A stretch of 64,000 nucleotides of DNA. Origin: Iamia sp. SCSIO 61187. GTDB lineage: Bacteria; Actinomycetota; Acidimicrobiia; Acidimicrobiales; Iamiaceae. This document shows, one piece after another, positions 49,334 through 58,972 of this stretch. The translations under genes were made by a program, and so were the position numbers. Below the pieces are notes generated by a model, which saw nothing but the letters and a program-made list of their open reading frames with translations, did not search any database and was not told the DNA's origin. The stretch is from assembly GCF_019443745.1 (NCBI RefSeq), contig NZ_CP050948.1, forward strand, positions 3,476,001 to 3,540,000, read 5' to 3'. How positions within the stretch are numbered: the first letter of the stretch is position 1; the number at the start of each line of letters is the position of its first letter.

Positions 49334-50188
49334 ATGCCGGACCGCCGTCCTCCGCCGTCGCTGTCGGCCCGGCTGGCGGGCGCCCGCCTGAGCCCTGCCC
49401 TGCGGCGGGTGGCCGAGCTCCTGCTCGTCGACCCCCGGGCCATCGCCCACGGGACGGTCGCCTCGGTGGCGACGGCGGCCGGGACCAGCCCGCCCACCGT
49501 CGTCCGCCTGGCGACCGCGCTCGGCTACCCCGGGTTCGGGGGTCTGCGCGACGCGGCCCGCGAGGAGCTGGGCATGCGGCTGGCCACCGATGCCGTCCGG
49601 GCCCGCACCCCGCTCCCCGACGACCCGACCGAGGCCCGACGGGCCGCCGAGCACGACGTCATCGACCGCACCCTCGACGGGCTCGACCCGCCCGCCGTCG
49701 CCACCGCCGTCACCCTCCTCGACCGCGACGGGGCGCGGTGCTGGGTCCTGCCCAGTGCCCAGACCGTCGGCGTGGCCCTCCGCCTCGTCGACCAGCTGAC
49801 GATCATCGGCCGGCGGGCCGTGCTGCTCGACGGCTCGGAGATGCGGGTCATGTCGACCATGGCCGCGCTGGCCCCCGGGGATGTGGTCCTCTCGATGGAC
49901 GTGCCCCGCCACGAGCACGCCCTGGTCCGCATCCAGCGGGCCGCCGTCGACCAGGGGGCTCTCCCGATCGTGCTCACCGGCCCCCCGGGCCAGGGGCTCG
50001 CCACCGAGGGCGGTGTGGTCCTCCCCTTCACCACCGCCACCGTGGGACCGTTCGACAGCCTCGTCGGCCTGACGGTCCTGACGAGCCTCCTCGTGGACGC
50101 CCTCGTCGAGCGCCGCCGCGACCTGGTCGCGGCGCGCCTCGCCGCGTTGGAGCGCACCTGGACCGGGGCCGGCCTCTACGAGGCCTGA
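49334..50188 (+). CDS. RpiR/MurR-family transcriptional regulator (HTH plus SIS)
   Basis: The 284-residue product has an N-terminal RpiR helix-turn-helix (AIAHGTVASVATAAGTSPPT, VVRLATALGYPGFGGLRD) and a C-terminal SIS domain of about 130 residues (CWVLPSAQTVGVALRLVDQL, LAPGDVVLSMDVPRHEHALV). SIS domains usually bind phosphosugars or similar effectors. ATG 49334 is chosen over an upstream extension because it leaves the operator-like TGTAAC repeats outside the gene. It diverges from the enolase-superfamily operon and presumably controls it. Confidence 0.87.
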   Translation: MPDRRPPPSLSARLAGARLSPALRRVAELLLVDPRAIAHGTVASVATAAGTSPPTVVRLATALGYPGFGGLRDAAREELGMRLATDAVRARTPLPDDPTEARRAAEHDVIDRTLDGLDPPAVATAVTLLDRDGARCWVLPSAQTVGVALRLVDQLTIIGRRAVLLDGSEMRVMSTMAALAPGDVVLSMDVPRHEHALVRIQRAAVDQGALPIVLTGPPGQGLATEGGVVLPFTTATVGPFDSLVGLTVLTSLLVDALVERRRDLVAARLAALERTWTGAGLYEA

Positions 50189-50191
50189 GGG

Positions 50192-51976
50192 TCAGAACGT
50201 GGCGGCGAGCAGGTCGTCCTTGCCGCTGCTGGCCGGGGCGGCCAGGCCGTGGACCTCGGGCAGGACGTTGCGGGCGAAGAACCGGGCCGTCACCAGCTTC
50301 TGGGTGAGGAAGTCGGCGTCGCCGTCGCCGGCGGCCAGGCGCTGGGCGGCCAGCTGGGCCTGGCGGGCCATCAGCCAACCGGCCACCGTGAGCGACAGCA
50401 GCCGCTGGAACGGGCTGGCGACCGACAGGGCGACGACGGGGTCGGCCAGCCCCTCGGTCATCAGCTGCTGGCCGACGGACTCGGCCACGTCGATGGCCCG
50501 GGCCAGCTCGTCGTGCACGTCGGCGAGCTCGGCGACGCCCTCGATGTCGGCCACGGTCGACCGCATGCGAGCGATCTGGTCGGTGAACACGCCGCCGGCG
50601 CGCATGGGCATCTTGCGCCCGACGAGGTCCATGGCCTGGATGCCGTTGGTGCCCTCGTAGATCTGGGTGATCTTGGCGTCGCGGTAGTGCTGGGCGGCAC
50701 CGGTCTCCTCGATGAAGCCCATGCCGCCGTGCACCTGGATGCCGATCGAGGTGACCCTCTCGGCCTCGTCGGTGCACCAGCTCTTGGCCAGCGGGATGAG
50801 CAGGTCGACCTGCTCCTGGGCCTCGGCCCGGACGGCCTCGTCGGCGGCGTGCTTGGCCACGTCGATCTTCTCGGCGACGAGGTAGCACAGGGCCCGCATG
50901 GCCTCGGTGGTGGAGCGCATGGTCAGGAGCATGCGGCGGACGTCGGGGTGGTCGACGATGAACGACTTCTCCCCCCGGGCGGCGCCGGGGGCGAACCCCT
51001 GCTTGCGCTCCTTGGCGTAGGCGACCGCCTGCTGGTAGCTGCGCTCGGCCAGGCCGAGCCCCTCGACGCCGACGCCGAGGCGGGCGTTGTTCATCATCGT
51101 GAACATGTACCGCATGCCGGCGTTCTCCTCGCCGATGAGGAAGCCGACGGCACCCTCGCCCGCGTCGCCGAACGACAGCGAGCAGGTGGCGCTGGCCCGG
51201 ATGCCCATCTTGTGCTCGAGCGAGGTGACCGTGACGTCGTTGCGCTCCCCGAGGGTGCCGTCGTCGCCGACGAGGTACTTGGGCACGATGAAGCAGCTGA
51301 TGCCCTTGGTGCCGGCGGGGGCGTCGGGGGTGCGGGCCAGGACGAGGTGGACGATGTTGTCGGTGAAGGGGTGCTCGCCCCAGGTGATGAAGATCTTCGA
51401 TCCGGTGATGCGGTAGCTGCCGTCGTCCTGGCGGACGGCCTTGGTGCGCAGGGCGCCGACGTCGGAGCCGGCGTCGGGCTCGGTGAGGTTCATCGACCCC
51501 GTCCACTCCCCCGACACCATCTTCTTCAGGTAGACCTCGCGCTGCTCCTCGCTGCCGTGGTGCAGCAGGGCATCGATGGCGCCCTGGGTGAGCAGCGGGG
51601 CCATGGCCAGGGCCATGTTGGCGCTGTTGAGCATCTCCTGCATGGCGATGCCGACCGCCCACGGGAAGCCGCCGCCGCCGTAGGCGGGGTCGAAGGGGAC
51701 GGCGCCCCAGCCGGCCTCGGCGTAGGCCTCGTAGGCGGCGACGAACCCGTCGGGGACGACGACCTCGCCGTCCTCCAGCCGGGTGGTCTGCTCGTCGCCG
51801 ACCTGGTTGGTCGGGGCCCACACGTCCGCCATCAGCCGGCCGAACTCCTCCAGCACGCCGAAGACGCTGTCGGCGTCGACCTCGGTGTAGGGGGCGAGCT
51901 TGGTCAGCCCGTCGAGGTCGACCAGCCCCTCGAGGGCGAAGCGGATGTCGTCGAGGGGGGCGGAGTACTCGGGCAT
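50192..51976 (-). CDS. Acyl-CoA dehydrogenase of the long (FadE5/DmdC-like) class
   Basis: The 594-residue product is longer than ordinary acyl-CoA dehydrogenases. It has the FAD/substrate blocks GSMNLTEPDAGSDVGALRTK and ITGSKIFITWGEHPF, then GIQVHGGMGFIEETGAAQHY, RDAKITQIYEGTNGIQ (catalytic Glu in YEGTNG) and a C-terminal helical extension. Members oxidise acyl-CoA (fatty, or methylmercaptopropionyl for DmdC) to the enoyl-CoA. It stands alone, converging with the RpiR gene three bases away. Confidence 0.92.
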   Translation of the reverse strand: MPEYSAPLDDIRFALEGLVDLDGLTKLAPYTEVDADSVFGVLEEFGRLMADVWAPTNQVGDEQTTRLEDGEVVVPDGFVAAYEAYAEAGWGAVPFDPAYGGGGFPWAVGIAMQEMLNSANMALAMAPLLTQGAIDALLHHGSEEQREVYLKKMVSGEWTGSMNLTEPDAGSDVGALRTKAVRQDDGSYRITGSKIFITWGEHPFTDNIVHLVLARTPDAPAGTKGISCFIVPKYLVGDDGTLGERNDVTVTSLEHKMGIRASATCSLSFGDAGEGAVGFLIGEENAGMRYMFTMMNNARLGVGVEGLGLAERSYQQAVAYAKERKQGFAPGAARGEKSFIVDHPDVRRMLLTMRSTTEAMRALCYLVAEKIDVAKHAADEAVRAEAQEQVDLLIPLAKSWCTDEAERVTSIGIQVHGGMGFIEETGAAQHYRDAKITQIYEGTNGIQAMDLVGRKMPMRAGGVFTDQIARMRSTVADIEGVAELADVHDELARAIDVAESVGQQLMTEGLADPVVALSVASPFQRLLSLTVAGWLMARQAQLAAQRLAAGDGDADFLTQKLVTARFFARNVLPEVHGLAAPASSGKDDLLAATF

Positions 51977-52048
51977 GGCCGTCCAGCGTAGGGCTGGCCC
52001 GCGCCCGCGTCCCGGTCGGTGACGGGCGGTCGGGGAACCGCGGACCGC

Positions 52049-53590
52049 TCAGAAGCCTCCGTCGCGCTGGTCGAGCAGCCGGGCGTAGGCGACGCTGTGG
52101 ACCAAGAAGCGCCCGACGGCGGCGACGGGCTCGGTGCGCCACCGCTCGACCTCCCAGGGGGCCGGCTCCCGGCGGATCAGGTTCAGGTAGGCGACCTGGA
52201 CGTCGACGGCGCCCTGGGTGCGGGCCCGGTGCTCGGCCGACTCGGAGAACAGGGCGGCGACCTTCCCCCGGCTCGCCCCGGTCGCCAGCCGGTCGGTCCA
52301 GTAGGTGACGTCGCCCGGGGAGCCGACCCGCCCCAGGACGTTCACGTACAGCTGCTCGACGAAGGCCTCGTCGGTCAGGGCCCCGTAGGTCGCCTGGAAC
52401 TCGGCCGAGCGGGCCATGATCTCGGCGATGCGGACGACGCCCAGGCGCCGCCAGCCCGCCATCTGCTCCCGCCAGTACTCGTAGCCGTGGCGCTCGGCCG
52501 CCCGTCCCAGGACCGACTGGTACAGGCGCACGATGGCGGCGTCGCGGCGGACCACGGCCGCCGACTGGTGGTAGGCCGCCACGACCTCGCCGGGCTCCCC
52601 GACGGCCGGGACCGGGACCGGCCCGTCCCCGTCCCAGGAGAACAGCGCCAGGTCGCGATACGCCCACGCGACCGAGAAGGCGAAGTCCTCCGCGTCCCAG
52701 TGGGGCCCGTACTGGATCGCCTGGGCGATCCACCGCGTGGCCGAGGCCACCTTCGAGAAGACCGAGGGCGTCTCCGGGCTGGCGCAGTACGCCCCCCAGC
52801 TGACGATGCCGACCAGGAGCCGCCGGCCGTCCCGCTCCCAGACCAGGGGCCCGCCGCTGTCGCCGTAGCACGGCCCCATGCCCCCGGTGCCCAACGGCCC
52901 GGTGCACAGGTGGGACGAGTGGTAGGGCGGCGTCCCCAGCTCCTCGGCGGCGGCGTCGAGCTCGGTCTTGCACTCCCGGCCGCTCATCGCCGGCACCGAG
53001 ACCTGGCGCACCCGGGCAGGGATGACGCCCGTGTCGAGGTTCGTCATCCCCCAGCCGGCGGTGTGGAGGATGGTGCCCGACGGGGGGATGTCGGTGAACG
53101 ACCCCACCGCCATCCGGGGGGCCGCCGTCGACCGCGAGAGCTGGATCAGGGCCACGTCGTTGGTGAGCAGGTCGAGGTTGGCGCCGGGCCGGACGAGGAT
53201 GCGGCGGGCCCGGATGCGGGCACCGCCGGACGTCAGGTCCTGGGTGCCGACGAGCACGTCCACGTCCTGCGGGGGGACGACCCAGCCGGGCCCGTCCGAG
53301 ACGCAGTGGGCGGCGGTGACCACCCAGGTCGGGTCGATCAGGGTGCCGCCGCAGGTGAAGGCGTCGGTGTTCCGCCGCTGGTGGGCGGCCAAGATGGCGA
53401 CCTGCGAGGGCCACGCGCCGGGGGGTGCCTCGGTGCCCCCGATGATCCTGGGGTCGGGGGCCGTGGGCGTCGCCGGGTCCGCGTCCGACGGTTCCTGGGC
53501 GGTCGTCGGCCCGGCCAGGGCGACCAGCCCCATGACGACGACGACGACGAGGGACGCCGCCAGGCGGCGGGCGGGGCGCAGGTGCGACAC
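52049..53590 (-). CDS. Secreted trypsin-like serine protease with DUF4214-like repeats
   Basis: The 513-residue product has a signal peptide ([20 protein letters not shown]), a propeptide ending at [10 protein letters not shown] (activation site) and an S1 protease domain with H95 (TAAHC), D145 (TNDVALIQ) and S245 ([10 protein letters not shown]). After about residue 320, two or more DUF4214-like helical repeats follow ([40 protein letters not shown]). DUF4214 often occurs in exported proteins, perhaps as an attachment module. GTG 53590 has AGAGG eight bases ahead; a GTG ten codons upstream is an alternative. Confidence 0.9.
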   Translation of the reverse strand: MSHLRPARRLAASLVVVVVMGLVALAGPTTAQEPSDADPATPTAPDPRIIGGTEAPPGAWPSQVAILAAHQRRNTDAFTCGGTLIDPTWVVTAAHCVSDGPGWVVPPQDVDVLVGTQDLTSGGARIRARRILVRPGANLDLLTNDVALIQLSRSTAAPRMAVGSFTDIPPSGTILHTAGWGMTNLDTGVIPARVRQVSVPAMSGRECKTELDAAAEELGTPPYHSSHLCTGPLGTGGMGPCYGDSGGPLVWERDGRRLLVGIVSWGAYCASPETPSVFSKVASATRWIAQAIQYGPHWDAEDFAFSVAWAYRDLALFSWDGDGPVPVPAVGEPGEVVAAYHQSAAVVRRDAAIVRLYQSVLGRAAERHGYEYWREQMAGWRRLGVVRIAEIMARSAEFQATYGALTDEAFVEQLYVNVLGRVGSPGDVTYWTDRLATGASRGKVAALFSESAEHRARTQGAVDVQVAYLNLIRREPAPWEVERWRTEPVAAVGRFLVHSVAYARLLDQRDGGF

Positions 53591-53806
53591 GGGTGGGACC
53601 TCTCGGTTCACGCCGCGACGGACCCAAGCGCCCTCCCGGCTCCCGTCGACCGCGACGGGCGGCGGCATCGTGGCACCCGCCCCACCGCCGGACAAGGGCC
53701 GTCGCGTTGCGATCACCGCGCTGTTGCGTGGCGACGTGCGGGCCCGATCGTCACACGCGCGACGGGGGAGGTGGCGACGGCCCCGATCCCACGGCACGCT
53801 GGGGCC

Positions 53807-54241
53807 ATGACCGACGCCGACGCCGCATCCCCCGGGCCCGCGCTGCCGACCGACGAGGAGCTCCGGGCCCGACTGACCCCGCTCCAGTACGAGGTGACCC
53901 AGCAGGAGGGCACCGAGCGGGCCTTCACCGGCGAGTACTGGGACACCAAGCAGCCGGGCACGTACCGCTGCGTCGTGTGCGACGAGCCCCTGTTCCGCTC
54001 CGACGTCAAGTACGACTCGGGCACCGGGTGGCCGTCGTTCTGGGAGGCCATGGACCCGTCCAAGGTGACCCTCGTCGAGGATCGCAAGCTGTTCATGCGT
54101 CGCACCGAGGCGCGCTGCGCCCGCTGCGGTGCCCACCTGGGCCACGTCTTCCCCGACGGGCCCCAGCCCACGGGTGAGCGCTACTGCATGAACTCGGCGT
54201 CGCTCCGCCTTGAGCCCGACGAGGGCACCGAGGACGCCTAG
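53807..54241 (+). CDS. msrB: MsrB, peptide methionine-(R)-S-oxide reductase
   Basis: The 144-residue product has catalytic C127 in [12 protein letters not shown], zinc cysteines C55/C58 ([10 protein letters not shown]) and C104/C107 ([18 protein letters not shown]), and [11 protein letters not shown]. It repairs oxidised methionine in the cytoplasm. The ATG follows a CACGCT box at 6 nt, possibly leaderless. Its TAG stop overlaps the convergent phosphatase stop by 4 bp. The 216-bp gap before it holds no other gene that I can see. Confidence 0.95.
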   Translation: MTDADAASPGPALPTDEELRARLTPLQYEVTQQEGTERAFTGEYWDTKQPGTYRCVVCDEPLFRSDVKYDSGTGWPSFWEAMDPSKVTLVEDRKLFMRRTEARCARCGAHLGHVFPDGPQPTGERYCMNSASLRLEPDEGTEDA

Positions 54242-55794
54242 ACCGCCACCGCCCCGGCTCGACCGTCCTCGATGACGAAGGACGCCTTGGTGGCGACCGG
54301 GGCCCCGGGGACGGTGACCACGTCGACGGTGCGGAAGTCCGCCGTCCACTCGGTGTGGGTCACGACGTTGCGCAGGTAGCCGCGCCGCCGGTTGATGAAC
54401 CGGATGTGCGGGTTCTCGGCCAGCTGGACCGGGTCACCGGACCCCTGCTCGACACCGTCGCCCCCGGTGCTGATCGAGGTGCCGACCAGCTCGGTGGCGA
54501 CGGTGGCCGAGGCGGGGTCGTCGAAGTCCGCCTTCACGTCGCAGACGTAGCTGGCGTGCACGTCGCCGGTGAGGATCACCGGGTTCGACGCCCCGACGGC
54601 GGCGATGTGGTCCCGCAGGGCGTTGCGCTCGGGCACGTAGTCGTCCCACGCGTCGTCGCTGAAGGTCGCGTCGGGTCCGGCGGTGAAGTCCCGCTGGGAG
54701 AAGAACACCTGCTGGGCCAGGGCGTTCCACCGGGCGGTGGGGCCGGCCAGGCCGGCCATCAGCCACCGCTCCTGCTCGTCGCCCAGGATCGTGCGCGACG
54801 GGTCCAGGCGGCGCGCCCGATCCTGGTCGCTGCGGTACTGGCGGGTGTCGAGGACGTGCACGTCGAGCAGGTCGCCGAACGTGAGCCGGCGGTACAGCTG
54901 GGCGTCGATCCCCTGGGGCAGCGACGAGCGGCGCAGGGGCATGTGCTCGTAGTACGCCTGGAGGGCGGCGGCGCGGCGGGCGAGGAAGGCGTCCCGGGGC
55001 TGCCGGGCCGGGTCCTGGGGGACCTCGTCGGCCCAGTTGTTGTCGATCTCGTGGTCGTCGAGGACGACGGCCCACGGGAAGGCGGCGTGCGCCGCCTGGA
55101 GGTCGGCGTCGGCGCGGTACTGGGCGTGCCGGTTCCGGTACTCGATGAGGGTGACGGGCTCGCCGACGCCCTCGTGCACCCGGAGGTTCGCCGGGTTGGG
55201 GGCGCCCTCGTAGATGTAGTCACCGACCTGGACGACGAGGTCGAGGTCCTCCTCGGACATGTGGCGGTGGGCCGTGAAGTAGCCGGCGGTGTAGGACTGG
55301 CACGACGTCAGGGCGAAGGCGGTGCTCGCCACGTGGGCCCCCTGCGCCGGCGCGGTCCGGGTACGACCCACCGGCGAGATGGTGCGGCCCGCCCGGAACC
55401 GGTACCAGTACCAGTGCCCCGGTCGCAGACCGGACACCTCGGCGTGGACGCTGTGCCCCATGGCCGGCGTGGCGTGCTCGGCCCCCCGCGCCACGACCCG
55501 AGAGAACCTCTCGTCGGTCGCCACCTCCCACTGGACCGGCACCCGACGGTTCGGCATGCCGCCCCCCTCGAGGGGTCGAGGGGCCAGCCGGGTCCAGAGC
55601 ACGATGCCCCCCGGGGTGGGGTCGCCGGAGGCCACCCCCAGGGTGAACGGGTCGCGCACCGCGCCACCGGCGGCGCCCGGGGCGCCCGCTCGGGTCACGG
55701 CCCCGGCGGGGTCGAGTCGGGCGGATGCCACGGCCGCGGCACCAGCGGCGCTGAGGGTCAGGAACCGGCGACGGGTGAGGGGGTTCGGTGTCAT
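54238..55794 (-). CDS. phoD: PhoD-family alkaline phosphatase/phosphodiesterase (Tat-exported)
   Basis: The 518-residue product starts with a twin-arginine signal ([20 protein letters not shown]). It has the PhoD core: [44 protein letters not shown] (metal cluster), [15 protein letters not shown] and [16 protein letters not shown]. It releases phosphate from mono- or diesters outside the membrane using Ca and Fe. ATG 55794 is preferred over a GTG four codons earlier because the twin arginines are then close to the N-terminus. Confidence 0.92.
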   Translation of the reverse strand: MTPNPLTRRRFLTLSAAGAAAVASARLDPAGAVTRAGAPGAAGGAVRDPFTLGVASGDPTPGGIVLWTRLAPRPLEGGGMPNRRVPVQWEVATDERFSRVVARGAEHATPAMGHSVHAEVSGLRPGHWYWYRFRAGRTISPVGRTRTAPAQGAHVASTAFALTSCQSYTAGYFTAHRHMSEEDLDLVVQVGDYIYEGAPNPANLRVHEGVGEPVTLIEYRNRHAQYRADADLQAAHAAFPWAVVLDDHEIDNNWADEVPQDPARQPRDAFLARRAAALQAYYEHMPLRRSSLPQGIDAQLYRRLTFGDLLDVHVLDTRQYRSDQDRARRLDPSRTILGDEQERWLMAGLAGPTARWNALAQQVFFSQRDFTAGPDATFSDDAWDDYVPERNALRDHIAAVGASNPVILTGDVHASYVCDVKADFDDPASATVATELVGTSISTGGDGVEQGSGDPVQLAENPHIRFINRRRGYLRNVVTHTEWTADFRTVDVVTVPGAPVATKASFVIEDGRAGAVAV

Positions 55795-55896
55795 GGCCCG
55801 CATCACACCAGGGCCAGGTGAACACCGATCGGCCGTGCCCTCGCCAGGTGGTGAAGCCTGCGCCCCGGGCGGGTGGCGGCCCGCCCGGGGGTCGGC

Positions 55897-58116
55897 TCAG
55901 ACGCCGACGAGCTCGCGGTCGGCGTCGTCCTCGTGGCGCGGGTCCCGGGCGTCGTCCTCCTCGAGCTGCTCGATCAGGTGCTCGCCCTCGATGTCGAGGT
56001 CGGGGAGCAGCCGGTCGAGCCAGCCCGGCAACCACCAGGCCCGGTCGCCGAACAGGGCCATGGTGGCGGGCACGAGGACCATGCGCACGACGGTGGCGTC
56101 GAGCAGCACGGCCATGGAGAACCCGATGCCCAGCATCTTGGTGGTGGGGTCGTCGGTCAGGGCGAAGCTGGCGAAGACGCTGATCATGATGAGGGCCGCC
56201 GCCGTGATCACCCGGGCCGAGCTGGTGAGCCCGGACAGCACGCTCTCGCGGGCCCGGCCGGTGCGGATGTAGTCCTCCCGGATGCGGCTGAGGATGAAGA
56301 CCTCGTAGTCCATCGAGAGCCCGAAGAGGACGGCGAACATCAAGATCGGGAGGAAGCTGATGACCGGCACCGACTCCTCCAGGCCCACCAGCTGCTGGAG
56401 CCAGCCCCACTGGAAGATGGCCACGAGCACGCCGAAGCTCGACCCGATGCTGAGCAGGATGGCGATGGCCGCCTTGACCGGCACGAGGAGCGACCGGAAC
56501 ACGGCCAGCAGCAGCACCATCGTCAGCCCGATGACCAGCACCATGAAGGTCGGCAGGGCGGTGGCCATCTTGTCGGACACGTCGATGAGCAGGGCGGTCT
56601 GTCCGGCCACCGAGACCTCGGCACCGGTCGCCTCGCCGATCGGGGCCAGGACGTCGTCGCGGAGGTGGTGCACCAGGCTCGACGTGTCGGCCGAGGAGGG
56701 TGAGGTGCGGGGGACGACGGCGATGATGGCGGTGTCGCCGGCCTCGTTGGGGACCGGCGGGGCGACGAGCTGGACGCCCGGGTCCTCGGTCACGGCGGCG
56801 ACCACCTCGGCCAGGGCGGCGTCGGGATCGGCGGCCCCGGACGTGTCGGCGACGAGCGTGAGGGGGCCGTTGAAGCCGGGCCCGAAGCCCTCGGCGAGCA
56901 GGTCGTAGGCCTGGCGGCGGGTCGTGTCCTGGGGGGCGGTCCCGGCGTCGGGCATGCCCAGCCGCAGCGACAGCATGGGCACGGCCAGGAGCAGCATCAG
57001 GGCCAGTCCGCCGGCGAGGGCGACACCCGGGCGGGCGACGACCCGGCGGGCCCACCGGGCGCTCAGGGTGTCGTGGGACTCGGACGCCGACCCGGTGCGG
57101 GTGCGGCCGATGCGCCAGCGGTCGATGTTGTGGCCGGCGAACCCGAGGAGGGCGGGCAGCAGGGTCACGGCGATGCCCACCGAGAGCAGGACGGTGAACG
57201 CCGCCCCGAGGCCCATGACGGTGAGGAACGGGATCCCGATCACGGCCAGCCCGGCGAGGGCGATCACGACGGTGAGGCCGGCGAAGACGACGGCGCCGCC
57301 GGCGGTGGCGTTGGCCCGGGCCGCCGACTCCTCCACGTCGAGCCCCTCGGCCACGTTCTGGCGGTGCCGGGTGACGATGAACAGGGCGTAGTCGATGCCC
57401 ACGGCCAGGCCGATCATGGTGGCGAGGACGGGCGCGGTCGACGACAGGTCGGTGAAGGCCGACAGGACGCCGATGCCGCTGATGCCCACACCGACACCGA
57501 TGAGGGCCGTGGCGATGGGCAGGCCCATGGCCACGAGCGACCCGAACGAGAGCAGCAGCACGATGATGGCGACGCCGAGCCCGATCAGCTCGGAGGTGTG
57601 GCCCAGCTCCTCCTGGGGGCCGACGTCACCGCCGATCTCCATCCGGACCCCGGTGGCCTCGGCCGGGGCGGCGATCTCCTCCAGGGCGGTGGCGGCCTCC
57701 TCCGAGACCTCGTTGGCGGGGACGGGGTAGGAGACGTCGGCGAAGGCGATCAGGCCCTCGCTCGACACCGTGCCGGCGGTGAACGGGTCGGTGACGGAGA
57801 CGACGTCGGGGGCGTCGGCCGCCGCCGCCAGGGTGGCCTCGATGCCCGCCCGGCGAGCGGGGTCGGTGAGCGGCGTGTCGTCGTCGGACGCGAACACCAG
57901 GCGGGCCGAGGAGCCCGACTGCTCGGGGAACCTCTCCTCCAGCAGGTCCATGGCCTTCTGGGACTCGGTCCCGGGGATGGTGAAGGCGTCGCTGGTCGTG
58001 CCGCCGAGGGCGCCGGACAGGGCGCCGGCGCCGATGAGCAGGGTCAGCCAGGCGGCCAGGACCCACCGGCGGTGGCGGACCGACCAGTGGCCCAACCGGT
58101 ACAGGATCTTCGACAT
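55897..58116 (-). CDS. MMPL/RND-family transporter
   Basis: The 739-residue product has the two-fold MMPL layout. The first span is WVLAAWLTLLIGAGALSGAL, followed by an external domain near residues 45-180, spans including MIGLAVGIDYALFIVTRHRQ (the conserved GxDY motif) and a second external domain. The second-half motif FAVLFGLSMDYEVFILSRIRE lies near residue 600. The acidic ~50-residue tail is cytoplasmic. These proton-driven transporters export lipids or drugs. It diverges from a response-regulator/kinase pair, which may control it. Confidence 0.92.
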   Translation of the reverse strand: MSKILYRLGHWSVRHRRWVLAAWLTLLIGAGALSGALGGTTSDAFTIPGTESQKAMDLLEERFPEQSGSSARLVFASDDDTPLTDPARRAGIEATLAAAADAPDVVSVTDPFTAGTVSSEGLIAFADVSYPVPANEVSEEAATALEEIAAPAEATGVRMEIGGDVGPQEELGHTSELIGLGVAIIVLLLSFGSLVAMGLPIATALIGVGVGISGIGVLSAFTDLSSTAPVLATMIGLAVGIDYALFIVTRHRQNVAEGLDVEESAARANATAGGAVVFAGLTVVIALAGLAVIGIPFLTVMGLGAAFTVLLSVGIAVTLLPALLGFAGHNIDRWRIGRTRTGSASESHDTLSARWARRVVARPGVALAGGLALMLLLAVPMLSLRLGMPDAGTAPQDTTRRQAYDLLAEGFGPGFNGPLTLVADTSGAADPDAALAEVVAAVTEDPGVQLVAPPVPNEAGDTAIIAVVPRTSPSSADTSSLVHHLRDDVLAPIGEATGAEVSVAGQTALLIDVSDKMATALPTFMVLVIGLTMVLLLAVFRSLLVPVKAAIAILLSIGSSFGVLVAIFQWGWLQQLVGLEESVPVISFLPILMFAVLFGLSMDYEVFILSRIREDYIRTGRARESVLSGLTSSARVITAAALIMISVFASFALTDDPTTKMLGIGFSMAVLLDATVVRMVLVPATMALFGDRAWWLPGWLDRLLPDLDIEGEHLIEQLEEDDARDPRHEDDADRELVGV

Positions 58117-58267
58117 CACGACTCCTCGTCTGGCGGCGTCGCCGTCCGACGCCCGCACCCTGATGGAGCCGCCCGAACCTTGGGGGAACCTGGGAGCGCT
58201 CTGGTCTGCGGCGTAGAGCGCCCGCCGGGGGCGTGGCATCCGCCACGCCACGTGCGAACCTCTCCCC

Positions 58268-58972
58268 ATGAGCGCGGCGACAGGGGCCACGGGGCGGCGC
58301 ATCCTCGTGGTCGACGACGAGGAGTCGCTGCGCGACCTGGTCACCACCGCCCTCGAGTTCGTGGGCCACGAGGTGGCCACCGCGGTCGACGGGCTCGACG
58401 CCCTGGCCCAGGTGCCCGTCTTCGCGCCCGACCTGATCGTCCTCGACGTCAACATGCCGCAGGTCGACGGGCTGGAGGTCTGCCGCCGCCTGCGCGCCGA
58501 CGGCGACACCACCCCGATCGTCTTCCTCACGGCGCGCGACGCCCCCCGTGACATCGTCGAGGGCCTCGCCGCGGGAGGCGACGACCACCTGGCCAAGCCC
58601 TTCCACCTGCAGGTGCTGATCGCCCGCATCGACGCCGTCCTGCGCCGGTCCGGGGCGGTCGACGACGGCTCGGAGGGCGACCGCCTCACCTTCGGCGACA
58701 TCGAGATGGACGAGGCCGCCCACCGGGTGTGGCGGGGCGGCGAGCTCGTCGCCCTGGCCCCCACGGAGTTCAAGCTGCTCCGCTACCTGCTGCTCAACCC
58801 GGACATCGTGCTGAGCAAGGCCCAGATCGCCGAGCACATCTGGCAGTACGACTTCGGCGGCGACCCCAACGTCGTCGAGACCTACGTGTCGTACCTGCGG
58901 AAGAAGCTCGGGCCACCGCGGGTCATCCAGACCGTCCGGGGCGTCGGCTACGCCCTGCGGGACGAGCCCTGA
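58268..58972 (+). CDS. OmpR-family response regulator
   Basis: The 234-residue product has a receiver domain with D16/D17, phosphoacceptor D60 in IVLDVNMPQVDGLEV, the Thr of FLTARDA and K110 in LAKPFHL. An OmpR winged helix carries ALAPTEFKLLRYLLLNPDIV and VVETYVSYLRKKLGPPRVIQ, then TVRGVGYALR. It overlaps the kinase gene start (TGATG) and diverges from the MMPL transporter across 151 bp. The pair resembles MprA/TcrA-type envelope stress systems; the stimulus is unknown. Confidence 0.95.
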   Translation: MSAATGATGRRILVVDDEESLRDLVTTALEFVGHEVATAVDGLDALAQVPVFAPDLIVLDVNMPQVDGLEVCRRLRADGDTTPIVFLTARDAPRDIVEGLAAGGDDHLAKPFHLQVLIARIDAVLRRSGAVDDGSEGDRLTFGDIEMDEAAHRVWRGGELVALAPTEFKLLRYLLLNPDIVLSKAQIAEHIWQYDFGGDPNVVETYVSYLRKKLGPPRVIQTVRGVGYALRDEP

